Positions 24,682 to 33,602 of a DNA stretch of 64,000 bases are shown here, piece by piece; position 1 is the first letter of the stretch, and the number at the start of each line of letters is the position of its first letter. Source of the DNA: Photobacterium frigidiphilum (GTDB taxonomy: Bacteria > Pseudomonadota > Gammaproteobacteria > Enterobacterales > Vibrionaceae); assembly GCF_003025615.1 (NCBI RefSeq), contig NZ_PYMJ01000002.1:124001-188000 (forward strand). Reading direction: 5' to 3'. The notes beneath the pieces were generated by a model. It did not search any database, was not told where the DNA came from, and was given only the letters and a program-made list of their open reading frames with translations. A program made the translations under genes and the position numbers.

Positions 24682-26862
24682 TTAGTTCATCGCCTTACGT
24701 TCATACCAAGGACTGCGGGCATCCGTCACACCATAAAGGCTGTACTTACGGTTCAGCATCTGACCTCCATCACGGCTCAACGGTAGCCACGAAATCGTTG
24801 CACGGTTGGTGCTCGGTTTCACGGTCATCACATCAAACGGGATCGAGATGTAGAAGCCTTTGTTGTAGCTGCCTTCGCCGTATTCTTCTGCGGTTAAATC
24901 GGTCAGTGCGACAAACGCACCGGCAATCACGCCACTGTCAAACTGCTTCGAGAAATCAATGGTAACCCCTCTATCTTCCGTCAGGTACTGACCCGCACTG
25001 ACTTTGAATAAAGTATTTGGCAACCATTCCCACTGCGGCTGGTAGTATGCAGTTAAATGACCTGTCATCGCACCAGTCTGCACGCGGTAGTCTCGACCTG
25101 TCAGCGGATCAAATTGCACTTCTTCGGTGAAGAAACCAAATTGTGAATCAGGGTCGCGTTGAATCACGTAGTTCGCATCTAAGCCGATGGCCCAGTTGCT
25201 GCCTTGCGGACGGTACAGTACTTCACTACCCACACCACCAAACATCATTTCTAGGTAGCCACCGTAGGCTTGACCGTACCAGTTGTCACCCATGCGATCC
25301 ATCCACGTCAGTTGGAGGTTATCCATTCGCACTGGGTTATCGTTGATGTACTGGCGGACCAAGGTACGAACACGTTTCAGGTCAGTACCATCGGGCGGCA
25401 CTTCGTACAAGAACTTGTCATAGTTATCATACAGGTTAAAGTACAGCGACCCTCCCACTTCAACATGATCGCCGAACCAATAATTGGCGCCCGCATTGAT
25501 ACCAATGTTGAACATGTAGAAGTTCTCAGAGCCACCAATCGATTGTTGCAAGGTCGGTGAAAGACTGAAATCCCAGTTTTTATCTGATTTAGCAACCAAC
25601 GTGCCCTGTGGCGGTTCAGGAATATCAACGGTAGCGCTGTCTTCCACCTTGGCACCAAAGTACTCGTATTGCGCCACTTTGGCGTATTGCTCGCTATCGA
25701 TACGGGTTTCAGTGATCGCCTGATGGTTGGACGTTTCAATCAAGCGGTATTCTTTGGCCTCGGGTGCTTGGTTGGCAATCACTGTAGCGGCACGCTCATG
25801 CGCTTCATTACGGTCGCGGTACTTAGTCTGCGGTGCAACGACAGTCACCGTATCGTCCGTGGTGTAAATTGTTGGATCTTCATAGCCGGCAATTTGGTGT
25901 AAATCTTGGGCAAGCTGCTGCCAATCGGCGTTACTAAGATTCTCATCGCTCATGTCACGATGTAAATAAGCCGGTAACGGTTCATCCTGCCAGATCGCTT
26001 TCAGATCGTTGAAGTTGGTGTTGAGTGTAAAGCCCAAGGTCCAAGTATTGCCCCGCTCATAACTTAAACGTGCATCACCCCAGTTACCGAAACGGTACAG
26101 CACACCATAGTTGAATTTGCTGTCTTGGGTCATATCAACCCCACCGCGAGTCACCGGGAAGTCGCTGACATAATCATTGCCGTCATACTCCGCTTTTAAG
26201 CGAAGGGGCGCCCAAGGGCTTTGGTATTCCACTCCACCGAATACGGCGCTACAGCCTGTGAACCAGCGTTCAAATTCAACACTACCGCCTTTGCCTTTAA
26301 AACTGGTATCCCTTCCACAGTCAATGCTATTGGCTTTATCACCAGACAGATTACCGCTATTACCTATATAGCCCCAGCCCACACCGACGGTGAAATCAAA
26401 TGGACCGGCATGTTTACTGGCAGCAATAAACTCGCCATCAAACAACCCAGTACCGCCAAAATCACGCACGCCAATAGCGGTCTCGGGTAGCCAGTAACTT
26501 TCTTCTAACAGGCGAACTTTAAAGTCGATGCCTTTGTCGGTGTATTTGGTATCGCCACTGAAACTGGGATCATCACTGTAAAAAAGATCTTGTACCAAGG
26601 TGTAGCGAATGGTGGATTCAAGCCACGGCAATAATTGGAGTGAAACATTATAATGAAGGTATTCATCATTGTACGTGGCGCCAAAACTGAATTCGCCTTC
26701 TGGTGCTGAACGCCCTGTAGGCATTTGGATCAAGCCCACGCCGCCAAAATCTGACTGTGAAGGGGTTAATACGGGGTAACTGTAGTCGTCGGCTTGCACA
26801 TGCAGTACCGGCAGCATGGCCAATGTAATGGCAGAGAGAGAGGTTTTTAAGACAGTATGCAT
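24682..26862 (-). CDS. yjbH: YjbH-family outer-membrane exopolysaccharide protein
   Basis: A 726-residue protein with a signal peptide (SLSAITLAMLPVLHVQA, cleavage near residue 24) and long beta-strand-rich sequence with aromatic-ended strands. The N-terminal DFGGVGLIQMPTGRSAPEGEFSFG block is the hallmark of the YjbH (GfcD-like) family. Members are predicted outer-membrane beta-barrels needed for export or assembly of an exopolysaccharide or capsule. Its start overlaps the yjbG stop by one base. Codon use is richer in G+C than in the glycosyltransferase genes, so this operon is probably older in the genome. Confidence 0.88.
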   Translation of the reverse strand: MHTVLKTSLSAITLAMLPVLHVQADDYSYPVLTPSQSDFGGVGLIQMPTGRSAPEGEFSFGATYNDEYLHYNVSLQLLPWLESTIRYTLVQDLFYSDDPSFSGDTKYTDKGIDFKVRLLEESYWLPETAIGVRDFGGTGLFDGEFIAASKHAGPFDFTVGVGWGYIGNSGNLSGDKANSIDCGRDTSFKGKGGSVEFERWFTGCSAVFGGVEYQSPWAPLRLKAEYDGNDYVSDFPVTRGGVDMTQDSKFNYGVLYRFGNWGDARLSYERGNTWTLGFTLNTNFNDLKAIWQDEPLPAYLHRDMSDENLSNADWQQLAQDLHQIAGYEDPTIYTTDDTVTVVAPQTKYRDRNEAHERAATVIANQAPEAKEYRLIETSNHQAITETRIDSEQYAKVAQYEYFGAKVEDSATVDIPEPPQGTLVAKSDKNWDFSLSPTLQQSIGGSENFYMFNIGINAGANYWFGDHVEVGGSLYFNLYDNYDKFLYEVPPDGTDLKRVRTLVRQYINDNPVRMDNLQLTWMDRMGDNWYGQAYGGYLEMMFGGVGSEVLYRPQGSNWAIGLDANYVIQRDPDSQFGFFTEEVQFDPLTGRDYRVQTGAMTGHLTAYYQPQWEWLPNTLFKVSAGQYLTEDRGVTIDFSKQFDSGVIAGAFVALTDLTAEEYGEGSYNKGFYISIPFDVMTVKPSTNRATISWLPLSRDGGQMLNRKYSLYGVTDARSPWYERKAMN

Positions 26863-27725
26863 TACAGTGCCCGATTCCTTAGCAGATTAATAATATCCTC
26901 GTTCAGCGTTTCAAAGCCCTTGGGCAGTGAAGAGAAGCTTAAATACACAATGGCACCGGGGGCAATATCATGATGATCGCGATTCCAATACGCAATCGGG
27001 TGTTGTTCTACAGTGCCATCCGGCTGGATCACCCACGCATCACTGTTATTGGCATTGCTGAGCGGTTTGCCTTGCTTAAGATAATCCTCGGCGTCAAATC
27101 GAGTTTGCCATTTTGCCCATACAGATTTTTCAAGGGCACCCAGTACTAAAATACGCTCTGGGCGTGGTGGCAGAATGAGCGTGAGATCATGAGTAATTAA
27201 GGTATTAGCCTGTTTATTCAATCGAACATTGTCATAATCCAATGACGTAAAAATACGCTCACCCGTTGTGAGTTGTTCGATTTGCTGGCTTAGCTTAAGT
27301 ACCGCTTGTTGTCGTTCATCGTGCCAATATGTTGCTAATTGGTTGATTTGGTCGACAACAGTTTGTTGTTGTGGATGAGGAAAGGCTTGAAAGAGTGCTG
27401 CCCCCGTCCAATAAATACGTGGGTCTTGCTTGACATCATTGCCTAAGAACGTCGGTAAATGGGTCAAACTGTCTGATAAGACTTGTTTTATGCGCACTGG
27501 CGCTGAATAACTCAGCTGTAGCTGACGCTCATGTTCTGACGATGTGGTGACATTGATGGCGAAGGGCTTAGCGTCTGTCGATGTAAGCGTCGCTGTACCC
27601 GAAATAATCGACGTATCAGCTGCCAGCGCATAGGTCACAGAGCAAAAAGTAATAAGCGCGAGTGGCAGTAGACGCCGTAATTGGGATCGCAATGAACAGC
27701 GAGATAATGATAAAAGCAAGGTCAT
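26862..27725 (-). CDS. yjbG: YjbG/GfcC-family periplasmic protein
   Basis: A 287-residue protein with an N-terminal signal peptide after a basic stretch (RRLLPLALITFCSVTYALA). The rest is soluble and contains the ILVLGALEKSVWAKW block near the C-terminus. It belongs to the YjbG/GfcC family encoded with YjbF and YjbH in exopolysaccharide operons. GfcC relatives have Wza-like beta-grasp domains and probably work in the periplasm. A stretch of about 100 bases of this gene recurs at 3190-3309. Confidence 0.8.
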   Translation of the reverse strand: MTLLLSLSRCSLRSQLRRLLPLALITFCSVTYALAADTSIISGTATLTSTDAKPFAINVTTSSEHERQLQLSYSAPVRIKQVLSDSLTHLPTFLGNDVKQDPRIYWTGAALFQAFPHPQQQTVVDQINQLATYWHDERQQAVLKLSQQIEQLTTGERIFTSLDYDNVRLNKQANTLITHDLTLILPPRPERILVLGALEKSVWAKWQTRFDAEDYLKQGKPLSNANNSDAWVIQPDGTVEQHPIAYWNRDHHDIAPGAIVYLSFSSLPKGFETLNEDIINLLRNRAL

Positions 27726-27737
27726 GATCGTCCGTGT

Positions 27738-28433
27738 TTATGAATAAGGCTTTAATAAAGTCATGTCAATGACAGGTAAGCCGGGTGCCAATGTTTGCTG
27801 GCTTTTAAGGACTTTTCCTGTTTTCCCATCGATCCAAAATTGATTTTGGTAACGGGTATCGAGTGCATCAATGGTGACGGATTCAATAAAATGCCACGTT
27901 GTAATAGGGTGCTCATTGATCATAATGACGGCATTATCTTGACGTGAAAACCTCGAGGTTAATTGATAACTGAAATGGTAGCCGGGTTGCCAATCAATGG
28001 TACGCTGCCAATGCATAGGCGTGCTTGCACGCTGCAAGCCCAAAATCAGCGGATCAGGTTGATTACTGTATGTCTCAATCAAATTACCTTGAGGTAAATT
28101 CAGACTTTTAACTAATCGACCGCCTTCAGTGACCAGCATCCCTTTATCGGATGACACCCATTTGAGTTGTGTGCGGGTGTTTGGCGTTAATGACAGCGCA
28201 GGTTCGGCTAAGGCCAATACCATAAAAGCTTGTGGACCGTCATCAACTTGCGCATAGAGGCTAGCGTAGGGCAAGCGTTGTACGTCATCGCTGGCGAGTT
28301 CGGTATCGTTATCACCAAAAAGTGCGAGTGATAAGGTATCGTTAACATCATTGAACTTTTGGCTGCAGCCGGTTATACCAGCAGACAGTAGAATTGTCAG
28401 TGTTAAAAGGGTAAAGCATTGAAATATCCGCAT
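27738..28433 (-). CDS. yjbF: YjbF/GfcB-family lipoprotein
   Basis: A 231-residue protein with a lipoprotein signal (LLTLTILLSAGITGC, lipid Cys at about residue 23). The mature part is mostly beta and has the DGKTGKVLKSQQ block. It belongs to the YjbF/GfcB family, outer-membrane-anchored partners of YjbH in polysaccharide export. It lies 12 bases upstream of yjbG. A decayed copy is present at 3310-3788. Confidence 0.82.
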   Translation of the reverse strand: MRIFQCFTLLTLTILLSAGITGCSQKFNDVNDTLSLALFGDNDTELASDDVQRLPYASLYAQVDDGPQAFMVLALAEPALSLTPNTRTQLKWVSSDKGMLVTEGGRLVKSLNLPQGNLIETYSNQPDPLILGLQRASTPMHWQRTIDWQPGYHFSYQLTSRFSRQDNAVIMINEHPITTWHFIESVTIDALDTRYQNQFWIDGKTGKVLKSQQTLAPGLPVIDMTLLKPYS

Positions 28434-28524
28434 CCGAGCTGCTTATGTCCACATTGGGAAAGTAAAAGGTACTGAAAGGGTGGTTGAACATGCTGTGAGC
28501 TAATCATTAGAGTAAAATAACAAC

Positions 28525-28540
28525 CGCACTTAAAAGTGCG
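28525..28540 (-). terminator. Small hairpin between yjbE and yjbF (possible attenuator)
   Basis: CGCACTTAAAAGTGCG is a perfect palindrome. On the minus strand it is followed by GTTGTTATTTT, moderately U-rich. It may trim or partly stop transcripts so that yjbE is made in excess of yjbFGH. Confidence 0.4.
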
Positions 28541-28595
28541 ATCATTAAATAACACAGCTGTTTTTATTATTTTGTATTACATCGCAGACGATGTA

Positions 28596-28871
28596 TTAGC
28601 CTTGAGCGGCTGAAACAGAGGTTGTTGTGTTGTTGCTGTCACCTGAATCAGCTACAGCTACGGCAGCTACTGCTACTGCAACACCAGCTGCTACTGCTGT
28701 TGCCGTAATACCGCCAGCTGCAGCTGCTGTTGCGCCAGCTGTGCCAGCTGCAGCACCAGTAGATGCAGTTGTTGTACCTGCTGTTGCTGCAGTGCTGCCT
28801 GTTTCAACAGCAGCAAATGCAGAGCTAGCCATTGACATTGCTGCCAGTAAAGCAATCGTTGTCTTCTTCAT
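28596..28871 (-). CDS. yjbE: YjbE-like small secreted Ala/Thr/Gly-rich protein
   Basis: A 91-residue protein with a clean signal peptide (MKKTTIALLAAMSMASSAFA). The mature part is alanine, threonine and glycine-rich and has a hydrophobic stretch GGITATAVAAGVAVAVAAVAV followed by ADSGDSNN. It heads the yjbEFGH operon as in enterobacteria. An AGGGAATAGG ribosome site precedes the ATG. A relative with the same GGITAT...SDSG design lies at 60378-60671. The precise role of YjbE in exopolysaccharide production is not known to me. Confidence 0.8.
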   Translation of the reverse strand: MKKTTIALLAAMSMASSAFAAVETGSTAATAGTTTASTGAAAGTAGATAAAAGGITATAVAAGVAVAVAAVAVADSGDSNNTTTSVSAAQG

Positions 28872-29279
28872 CCTATTCCCTTATTTGTATAAAAAGTTAT
28901 AAAAAGATCAAAGGTAATCTTCCTATTAATGATATGGGGATATTCAGGCAATGGCAATGGATCCTTAAAGTTGTCATAAAATTATTTTAAAGTAAATGGG
29001 AACAGCGTCTCATTGTTTATGTTGGAATTGTGTTGATACTACTGTTAGTTAGAAGGTTTTATATTTATTTAAGGTTTGGAACGATAGTAAAAGAGGTATG
29101 AAGTAGATGTATATTAATGACGGTACGAAATATCAATGGTTTGTTGTTTATGATAAGAGAGTTTGATCGCAACGCGTACTTGAAAGGCATAAATTGATTT
29201 CTATTTCCCTATGTTGAGTGTAAAATGCAGCTCGATTTCATATAAAAGTCGATTTTATTTATCCATTTTTATATAGCGC

Positions 29280-29298
29280 TGACTGTACTATACGGTCA
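29280..29298. promoter_or_regulatory. Imperfect operator-like dyad upstream of wza
   Basis: TGACTGTA - CTA - TACGGTCA is a 19-base dyad with one mismatch, about 260 bases before wza. It could be a regulator site. It is not a LexA box, because the right half lacks ACAG. Confidence 0.3.
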
Positions 29299-29381
29299 AT
29301 AAGTAACGTTTAATCACGTTATCTTCGCTATCAACGCCAGTACCAAAGACAGACGCGAACAGCTTTGTCTCTGCATCATAT

Positions 29382-29420
29382 CAGCATGTTGGGAGCTGCA
29401 ACCTAAGGGCGGTAGCATGG
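29382..29420 (+). promoter_or_regulatory. JUMPstart/ops element upstream of wza
   Basis: The 39-base block ends in GGCGGTAGCATGG at 29408-29420, the ops core, preceded by GGGAGCTGCAACC as in JUMPstart sequences. It is expected to recruit RfaH and allow readthrough of the long capsule operon. The distance to wza is 138 bases. Confidence 0.88.
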
Positions 29421-29558
29421 AAAAACACCTTAATTATGCGCTTTATACATTCTAATATTACCAAGAATAGACTAATTTTCAGAAACGGGATCTTTGTGTC
29501 GTTTCATCTTTTGCTGCATCTGCAGTCCATCCATTTTTTAAGATTGAATTTATAGCAT

Positions 29559-30695
29559 ATGGATTTCACTAAGAAGCTGCTCATTACCGTTATGGCCTCG
29601 ACCATGCTGGTTGGTTGTACCGTGCCGGGTTCTCACTTAACAGTTGATGATAAAAATATTGTTACCTCTGGTCAGTCACAAGATAGCGATGTTAGCGATC
29701 AGGTTAATGTTTACCCTTTAACTGCAAATACCGTTAATCAATTTAAAGCGCCAGCGATTTTTTCGAAAACCAACCCAAGTTTAGAAGCCGAAATAGTACG
29801 TTATCAATACCGTATTGGACCGGGTGATATTTTGAATATTACCATTTGGGACCATCCAGAATTGACTATTCCGGCAGGCTCGTACCGAAGCTCTGAAGAG
29901 TCTGGTAATTGGGTACACGCCGACGGCACCATTTTTTATCCGTATATCGGTTTGGTAAAAGTGGAAGGTAAAACAGTCACTGAAATTCGCATCGAAATGG
30001 CCAAGCGTTTAGCAGAATTCATTGAAAGCCCACAAGTCGATGTCAATGTAGCTTCTTTCCGCTCACAAAAATCGTATGTGACAGGTGAAGTAAATACCCC
30101 AGGTCAACAACCTATTACCAATGTGCCGTTAACACTGCTTGATGCAATTAATCGCGCAGGCGGCTTAGCCGAAGATGCCGATTGGCGCAACATTACCTTG
30201 ACGCGCAATGGTGCAGAAGAAAATTTGTCACTTTATGCGTTAATGCAACGTGGCGATCTAACCCAAAATAGATTGTTGCGAGCTGGCGATATTGTGCATG
30301 TGCCACGTAATGATGCGCAGAAAGTGTTTGTAATGGGTGAAGTGAACGATCCCAAATTGCTTAAAATTGATCGTGCTGGTATGAGCTTAACTGAAGCATT
30401 AAGTAATGTCGGCGGTATTAATCAACTATCAGCTGATGCGACAGGTGTTTTTGTAATTCGGAGTAATAAGCAAACGACAGAGAACGATCCTGTTATTGCT
30501 GATATTTACCAGTTGAATATTCAAGAAGCGTCTGCTTTGATTATCGGTACTGAGTTTGCGTTAGAACCGTATGACATTGTATATGTAACAGCTGCGCCAT
30601 TAACCCGTTGGAATCGTGTGATTACACAGCTTATCCCAACCATCAGTGGATTTAATGAGTTGACAGAAGGCGCACTACGAGTAAGAAATTGGTAA
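29559..30695 (+). CDS. wza: Outer-membrane polysaccharide export protein
   Basis: A 378-residue lipoprotein with lipobox STMLVGC (lipid Cys at about residue 20). The polysaccharide export (PES) domain YRIGPGDILNITIWDHPELT is followed by two SLBB-type repeats (YVTGEVNTPGQQ, VFVMGEVNDPKLL) and an amphipathic C-terminal helix ending RNW. Length and order match E. coli Wza, which forms an octameric channel for capsule export. It opens the wza-wzb-wzc operon. Confidence 0.95.
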   Translation: MDFTKKLLITVMASTMLVGCTVPGSHLTVDDKNIVTSGQSQDSDVSDQVNVYPLTANTVNQFKAPAIFSKTNPSLEAEIVRYQYRIGPGDILNITIWDHPELTIPAGSYRSSEESGNWVHADGTIFYPYIGLVKVEGKTVTEIRIEMAKRLAEFIESPQVDVNVASFRSQKSYVTGEVNTPGQQPITNVPLTLLDAINRAGGLAEDADWRNITLTRNGAEENLSLYALMQRGDLTQNRLLRAGDIVHVPRNDAQKVFVMGEVNDPKLLKIDRAGMSLTEALSNVGGINQLSADATGVFVIRSNKQTTENDPVIADIYQLNIQEASALIIGTEFALEPYDIVYVTAAPLTRWNRVITQLIPTISGFNELTEGALRVRNW

Positions 30696-30725
30696 TGCGG
30701 CTGATGTTGTAATTTAATAACGATG

Positions 30726-30754
30726 ATAAAAGTGTTTGTGATAAGCACTTTTAT
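30726..30754 (+). terminator. Hairpin between wza and wzb (possible attenuator)
   Basis: ATAAAAGTG and CACTTTTAT form a 9-base stem separated by 11 bases and followed by TTTC. It lies after the wza stop and before wzb, where a partial terminator would favour Wza over Wzb and Wzc. Confidence 0.4.
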
Positions 30755-30779
30755 TTCATCCATTTCAAGTGGCATTATT

Positions 30780-31223
30780 ATGTTCAATAAAATTCTTGTC
30801 GTCTGTGTTGGTAATATTTGCCGCTCGCCTTCAGGCGAATATTTATTAAAACAACAGCTACCAGATAGAATAATTAACTCGGCAGGCATTGCGACAGCCA
30901 AAAGTGGTCTTAGTGGTAAACCTGCCGACAAGATGGCAAATACTGTCGCGCAAGAGCACGGCTACTCGCTTGATGCCCATCAAGCACAACAATTAACCCC
31001 CGAGTTGTGTCGTGAGCATGATTTAATTTTAGTCATGGAGAAAGGGCATATTGACGCAGTAACGCATATTGCACCAGAAGCTCGTGGTAAAATAATGCTC
31101 TTTGGGCAATGGATTGGGCTGCAAGACATTCCCGATCCGTACCGCCAAAGCAGAGAAGCCTTTGATCATGCTTATATGTTAATTGAACAAGCCGCTAATG
31201 CATGGGTGGCAAAACTGAAATAA
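30780..31223 (+). CDS. wzb: Low-molecular-weight protein tyrosine phosphatase
   Basis: A 147-residue phosphatase. The start at 30780 (MFNKILVVCVGNICRSP) places the CX5R P-loop (CVGNICR) right at the N-terminus, as in all Wzb proteins; an earlier ATG at 30723 gives a 19-residue extension through the hairpin. The C-terminal DIPDPYRQSREAFDHAY block supplies the catalytic Asp-Pro. It dephosphorylates Wzc to permit capsule assembly. Confidence 0.92.
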   Translation: MFNKILVVCVGNICRSPSGEYLLKQQLPDRIINSAGIATAKSGLSGKPADKMANTVAQEHGYSLDAHQAQQLTPELCREHDLILVMEKGHIDAVTHIAPEARGKIMLFGQWIGLQDIPDPYRQSREAFDHAYMLIEQAANAWVAKLK

Positions 31224-31311
31224 GTGTAGGAATAAGTCATTGCTTTTGCAATAACTCACCCCTAGCAAAACTTTGGCCTTTGGCCCCCATACGACTGAGC
31301 AATATATAATC

Positions 31312-33477
31312 ATGAGTGTTACGCAAGATTTACCCCAAAAAAAAATATCTTCATCTGATGAAATCGATTTAGGCAAATTGTTTGGCATTTTGATCGATAA
31401 TCGTTGGTACATCATCCTTATAGTTTTTATGTTTACTGTCGTTGGTGTGGCATATGCGTTATTAGCAACACCTATATATAAAGCTGATGCATTGATTCAG
31501 GTAGAACAAAAAAGCAGCGGTATGCCAGCCATAGGTGATATGGGCGAGTTATTCAGCAGTGAATCTTCTGCCTCCACTGAAATTGAGATCATCAAATCAC
31601 GAATGATCATTGGTAAAACTGTAGATAAATTAAATCTTACCACGGTAACTATACCGCAATATTTACCAGTTATCGGTAAAGGTTTAGCACGGCTACAAGG
31701 TACTTCTATTGAACTTGACGTCAGTCGTTTTGAAATTCCTGAGCATGTGCAAGTACCGATTTACACCATAACAGTATCTGATATAGAAAGTGGTCAATAT
31801 GTATTAACCGATTCAAATGAACGTCAAGTATTAACTGGTACTGTGGGTCAGTTGGTAAGTAAAGGTGATTACCGTTTATTTGTTACTTCAATCAATGCAG
31901 ATACAGGTTCGACCTTTACACTATTTAAACGTTCGCGCTTAGATGTTATACAGAATTTACAGCATAACCTTACTGTCAACGAGCGAGGCAAACAAACGGG
32001 TATTTTACAGCTGTCCCTGATGGGTGAAGATCGCACTGATATTGAACAAATTTTAAATGATATTAGTCAAAACTATTTTTTGCAAAATGTTGCTCGTAAC
32101 TCTGCGGAAGCTGAAAATAGTTTGGAGTTCTTACGCTCGCACCTACCGGATATAAAAGCTGAACTGACAATCGCTGAAGATAAGCTTAATCGTTATCGTC
32201 AAGATAACGATTCGATTGATTTAGGTCTTGAAGCGCAATCAACGTTAAATGTCATGGTGACGTTAGAGGCTCAGCTAAATGAATTAACATTTAAAGAAAG
32301 CGATGTTTCACAACGCTTCACTAAAGAACACCCTGCCTACCTCTCGTTGTTGGATAAACGGAAAACTTTATTAGGTGAGCGTGAACGGTTAAACCGCCAA
32401 ATTCAAAAGCTGCCAAAAACTCAACGTGAAGTATTACGTATGACACGTGATGTGGAAGTGAATCAGCAGATTTACATACAACTACTTAATAAAGTACAAG
32501 AGCTGAATATTGTAAAAGCCAGTACTGTGGGTAATGTGCGAATTCTTGATGCCGCTCTGTCGTATACGAATGCTGTTAAGCCGAAGAAGTCGTTGATTGT
32601 GGTATTAGCTACCTTACTAGGTGGAGTGCTGGCAATTGCAATTGCATTAATACGTGCCGCGTTCCATCGTGGCGTTGAAAACCCAGATGATATTGAAGCG
32701 ATTGGCTTACCTGTTTATGCTTGTATTCCAATGTCTGATTGGCAGGTTGAGTTAGATAAAAAGATAAAAACCAAGAAAGTCAAAATAATTCAAGAAACTT
32801 TGTTGACGGTTTCAAATCCTGCAGATTTGTCTGTTGAGGCACTGCGTAGTTTAAGAACCAGTTTGCATTTCGCGATGATGGAAGCGAAAAATAATATATT
32901 GATGATCTCGGGCCCTAGTCCGAGCATTGGTAAATCGTTTGTATCTGCCAATATGGCGGCGGTTGTTGCTAAAGCAGGACAACGTGTGTTAGTGATTGAT
33001 GCCGATATGCGTAAAGGACGTATGGAGCGTCAAATGGCAACATCGCATAAATTAGGATTGTCTGATTACCTTTCAGGGCAAACGAGTATTGAAAAGATCA
33101 TCAAAGAGCCGGGTGTGGAAAATTTCCATTACATCAGCCGTGGTGACGTGCCACCGAACCCGTCTGAATTGCTGTTACATCCTCGTTTTCAAGGTTTAAT
33201 GGAATGGGCATCTTCTAATTACGACATGGTAATTATCGATACTCCACCTATTTTAGCTGTGACAGATGCTGCGATTGTTGGTACACATGCTGGTACAACA
33301 TTCATGGTTGGGCGCTTTGGTCAGAATGCAGTTAAAGAGATAGAAGTAGCAAAGCAACGTTTTGAGAAAAATGGCATTGAAGTGAAAGGCTTTATATTAA
33401 ATGCAGTCGTTCGCAAAGCAAGCAGTTACTACGGTGGTAATTACGGTTACTATAACTATAGTTATGAATCAAAATAA
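31312..33477 (+). CDS. wzc: Wzc-type tyrosine autokinase and chain-length regulator
   Basis: A 721-residue protein from the ATG at 31312 (MSVTQDLPQKK). The N-terminal Wzz domain lies between two membrane helices (about 37-57 and 434-455). A cytoplasmic BY-kinase follows, with Walker A SGPSPSIGKS near residue 533, A' VLVIDADMRKGR and Walker B MVIIDTPP. The C-terminal tyrosine cluster (SSYYGGNYGYYNYSYESK) is the autophosphorylation tail. It works with Wza and Wzb in capsule polymerisation and export. A run of nine A (31337-31345) lies at codons 9-12. Confidence 0.95.
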   Translation: MSVTQDLPQKKISSSDEIDLGKLFGILIDNRWYIILIVFMFTVVGVAYALLATPIYKADALIQVEQKSSGMPAIGDMGELFSSESSASTEIEIIKSRMIIGKTVDKLNLTTVTIPQYLPVIGKGLARLQGTSIELDVSRFEIPEHVQVPIYTITVSDIESGQYVLTDSNERQVLTGTVGQLVSKGDYRLFVTSINADTGSTFTLFKRSRLDVIQNLQHNLTVNERGKQTGILQLSLMGEDRTDIEQILNDISQNYFLQNVARNSAEAENSLEFLRSHLPDIKAELTIAEDKLNRYRQDNDSIDLGLEAQSTLNVMVTLEAQLNELTFKESDVSQRFTKEHPAYLSLLDKRKTLLGERERLNRQIQKLPKTQREVLRMTRDVEVNQQIYIQLLNKVQELNIVKASTVGNVRILDAALSYTNAVKPKKSLIVVLATLLGGVLAIAIALIRAAFHRGVENPDDIEAIGLPVYACIPMSDWQVELDKKIKTKKVKIIQETLLTVSNPADLSVEALRSLRTSLHFAMMEAKNNILMISGPSPSIGKSFVSANMAAVVAKAGQRVLVIDADMRKGRMERQMATSHKLGLSDYLSGQTSIEKIIKEPGVENFHYISRGDVPPNPSELLLHPRFQGLMEWASSNYDMVIIDTPPILAVTDAAIVGTHAGTTFMVGRFGQNAVKEIEVAKQRFEKNGIEVKGFILNAVVRKASSYYGGNYGYYNYSYESK

Positions 33478-33510
33478 TTATAATTAATTTATTCTTTTTT
33501 GACGCAATAT

Positions 33511-33543
33511 AAGGCGCATGACATATGTGCTTTTATTATTTTT
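33511..33543 (+). terminator. Probable terminator/attenuator after wzc
   Basis: AAGGCGCAT pairs with ATGTGCTTT (two G-U pairs) around GACAT and is followed by a TTTTATTATTTTT tract. A comparable hairpin after wzc is known in E. coli, with ops/RfaH allowing readthrough. Confidence 0.5.
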
Positions 33544-33602
33544 ATAAGTATAGAAAGTAATAAAAACTTTTTATTACAAACTACAATATATTGGAATGAA
33601 AA

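Larger units (their letters stand above)
28872..29558. other. Divergent control region between yjbE and wza
   Basis: This 687-base region must hold the promoters for yjbEFGH (minus) and for the wza operon (plus). An imperfect dyad at 29280-29298 and the JUMPstart/ops block at 29382-29420 are visible. The rest is AT-rich with no convincing frame. Confidence 0.6.

Noticed and set aside
25143-26490. Several plus-strand frames inside yjbH
   Set aside because: They overlap a long, motif-rich minus-strand gene and have no recognisable content.
28627-28902. Plus-strand Ala/Pro/Thr-rich frame opposite yjbE
   Set aside because: It is the mirror of a biased Ala/Thr gene. It has no ribosome site, while the minus-strand frame has a signal peptide and good ribosome site.
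29280-29298. LexA (SOS) box
   Set aside because: CTGT is present but the matching ACAG is absent at the right spacing.
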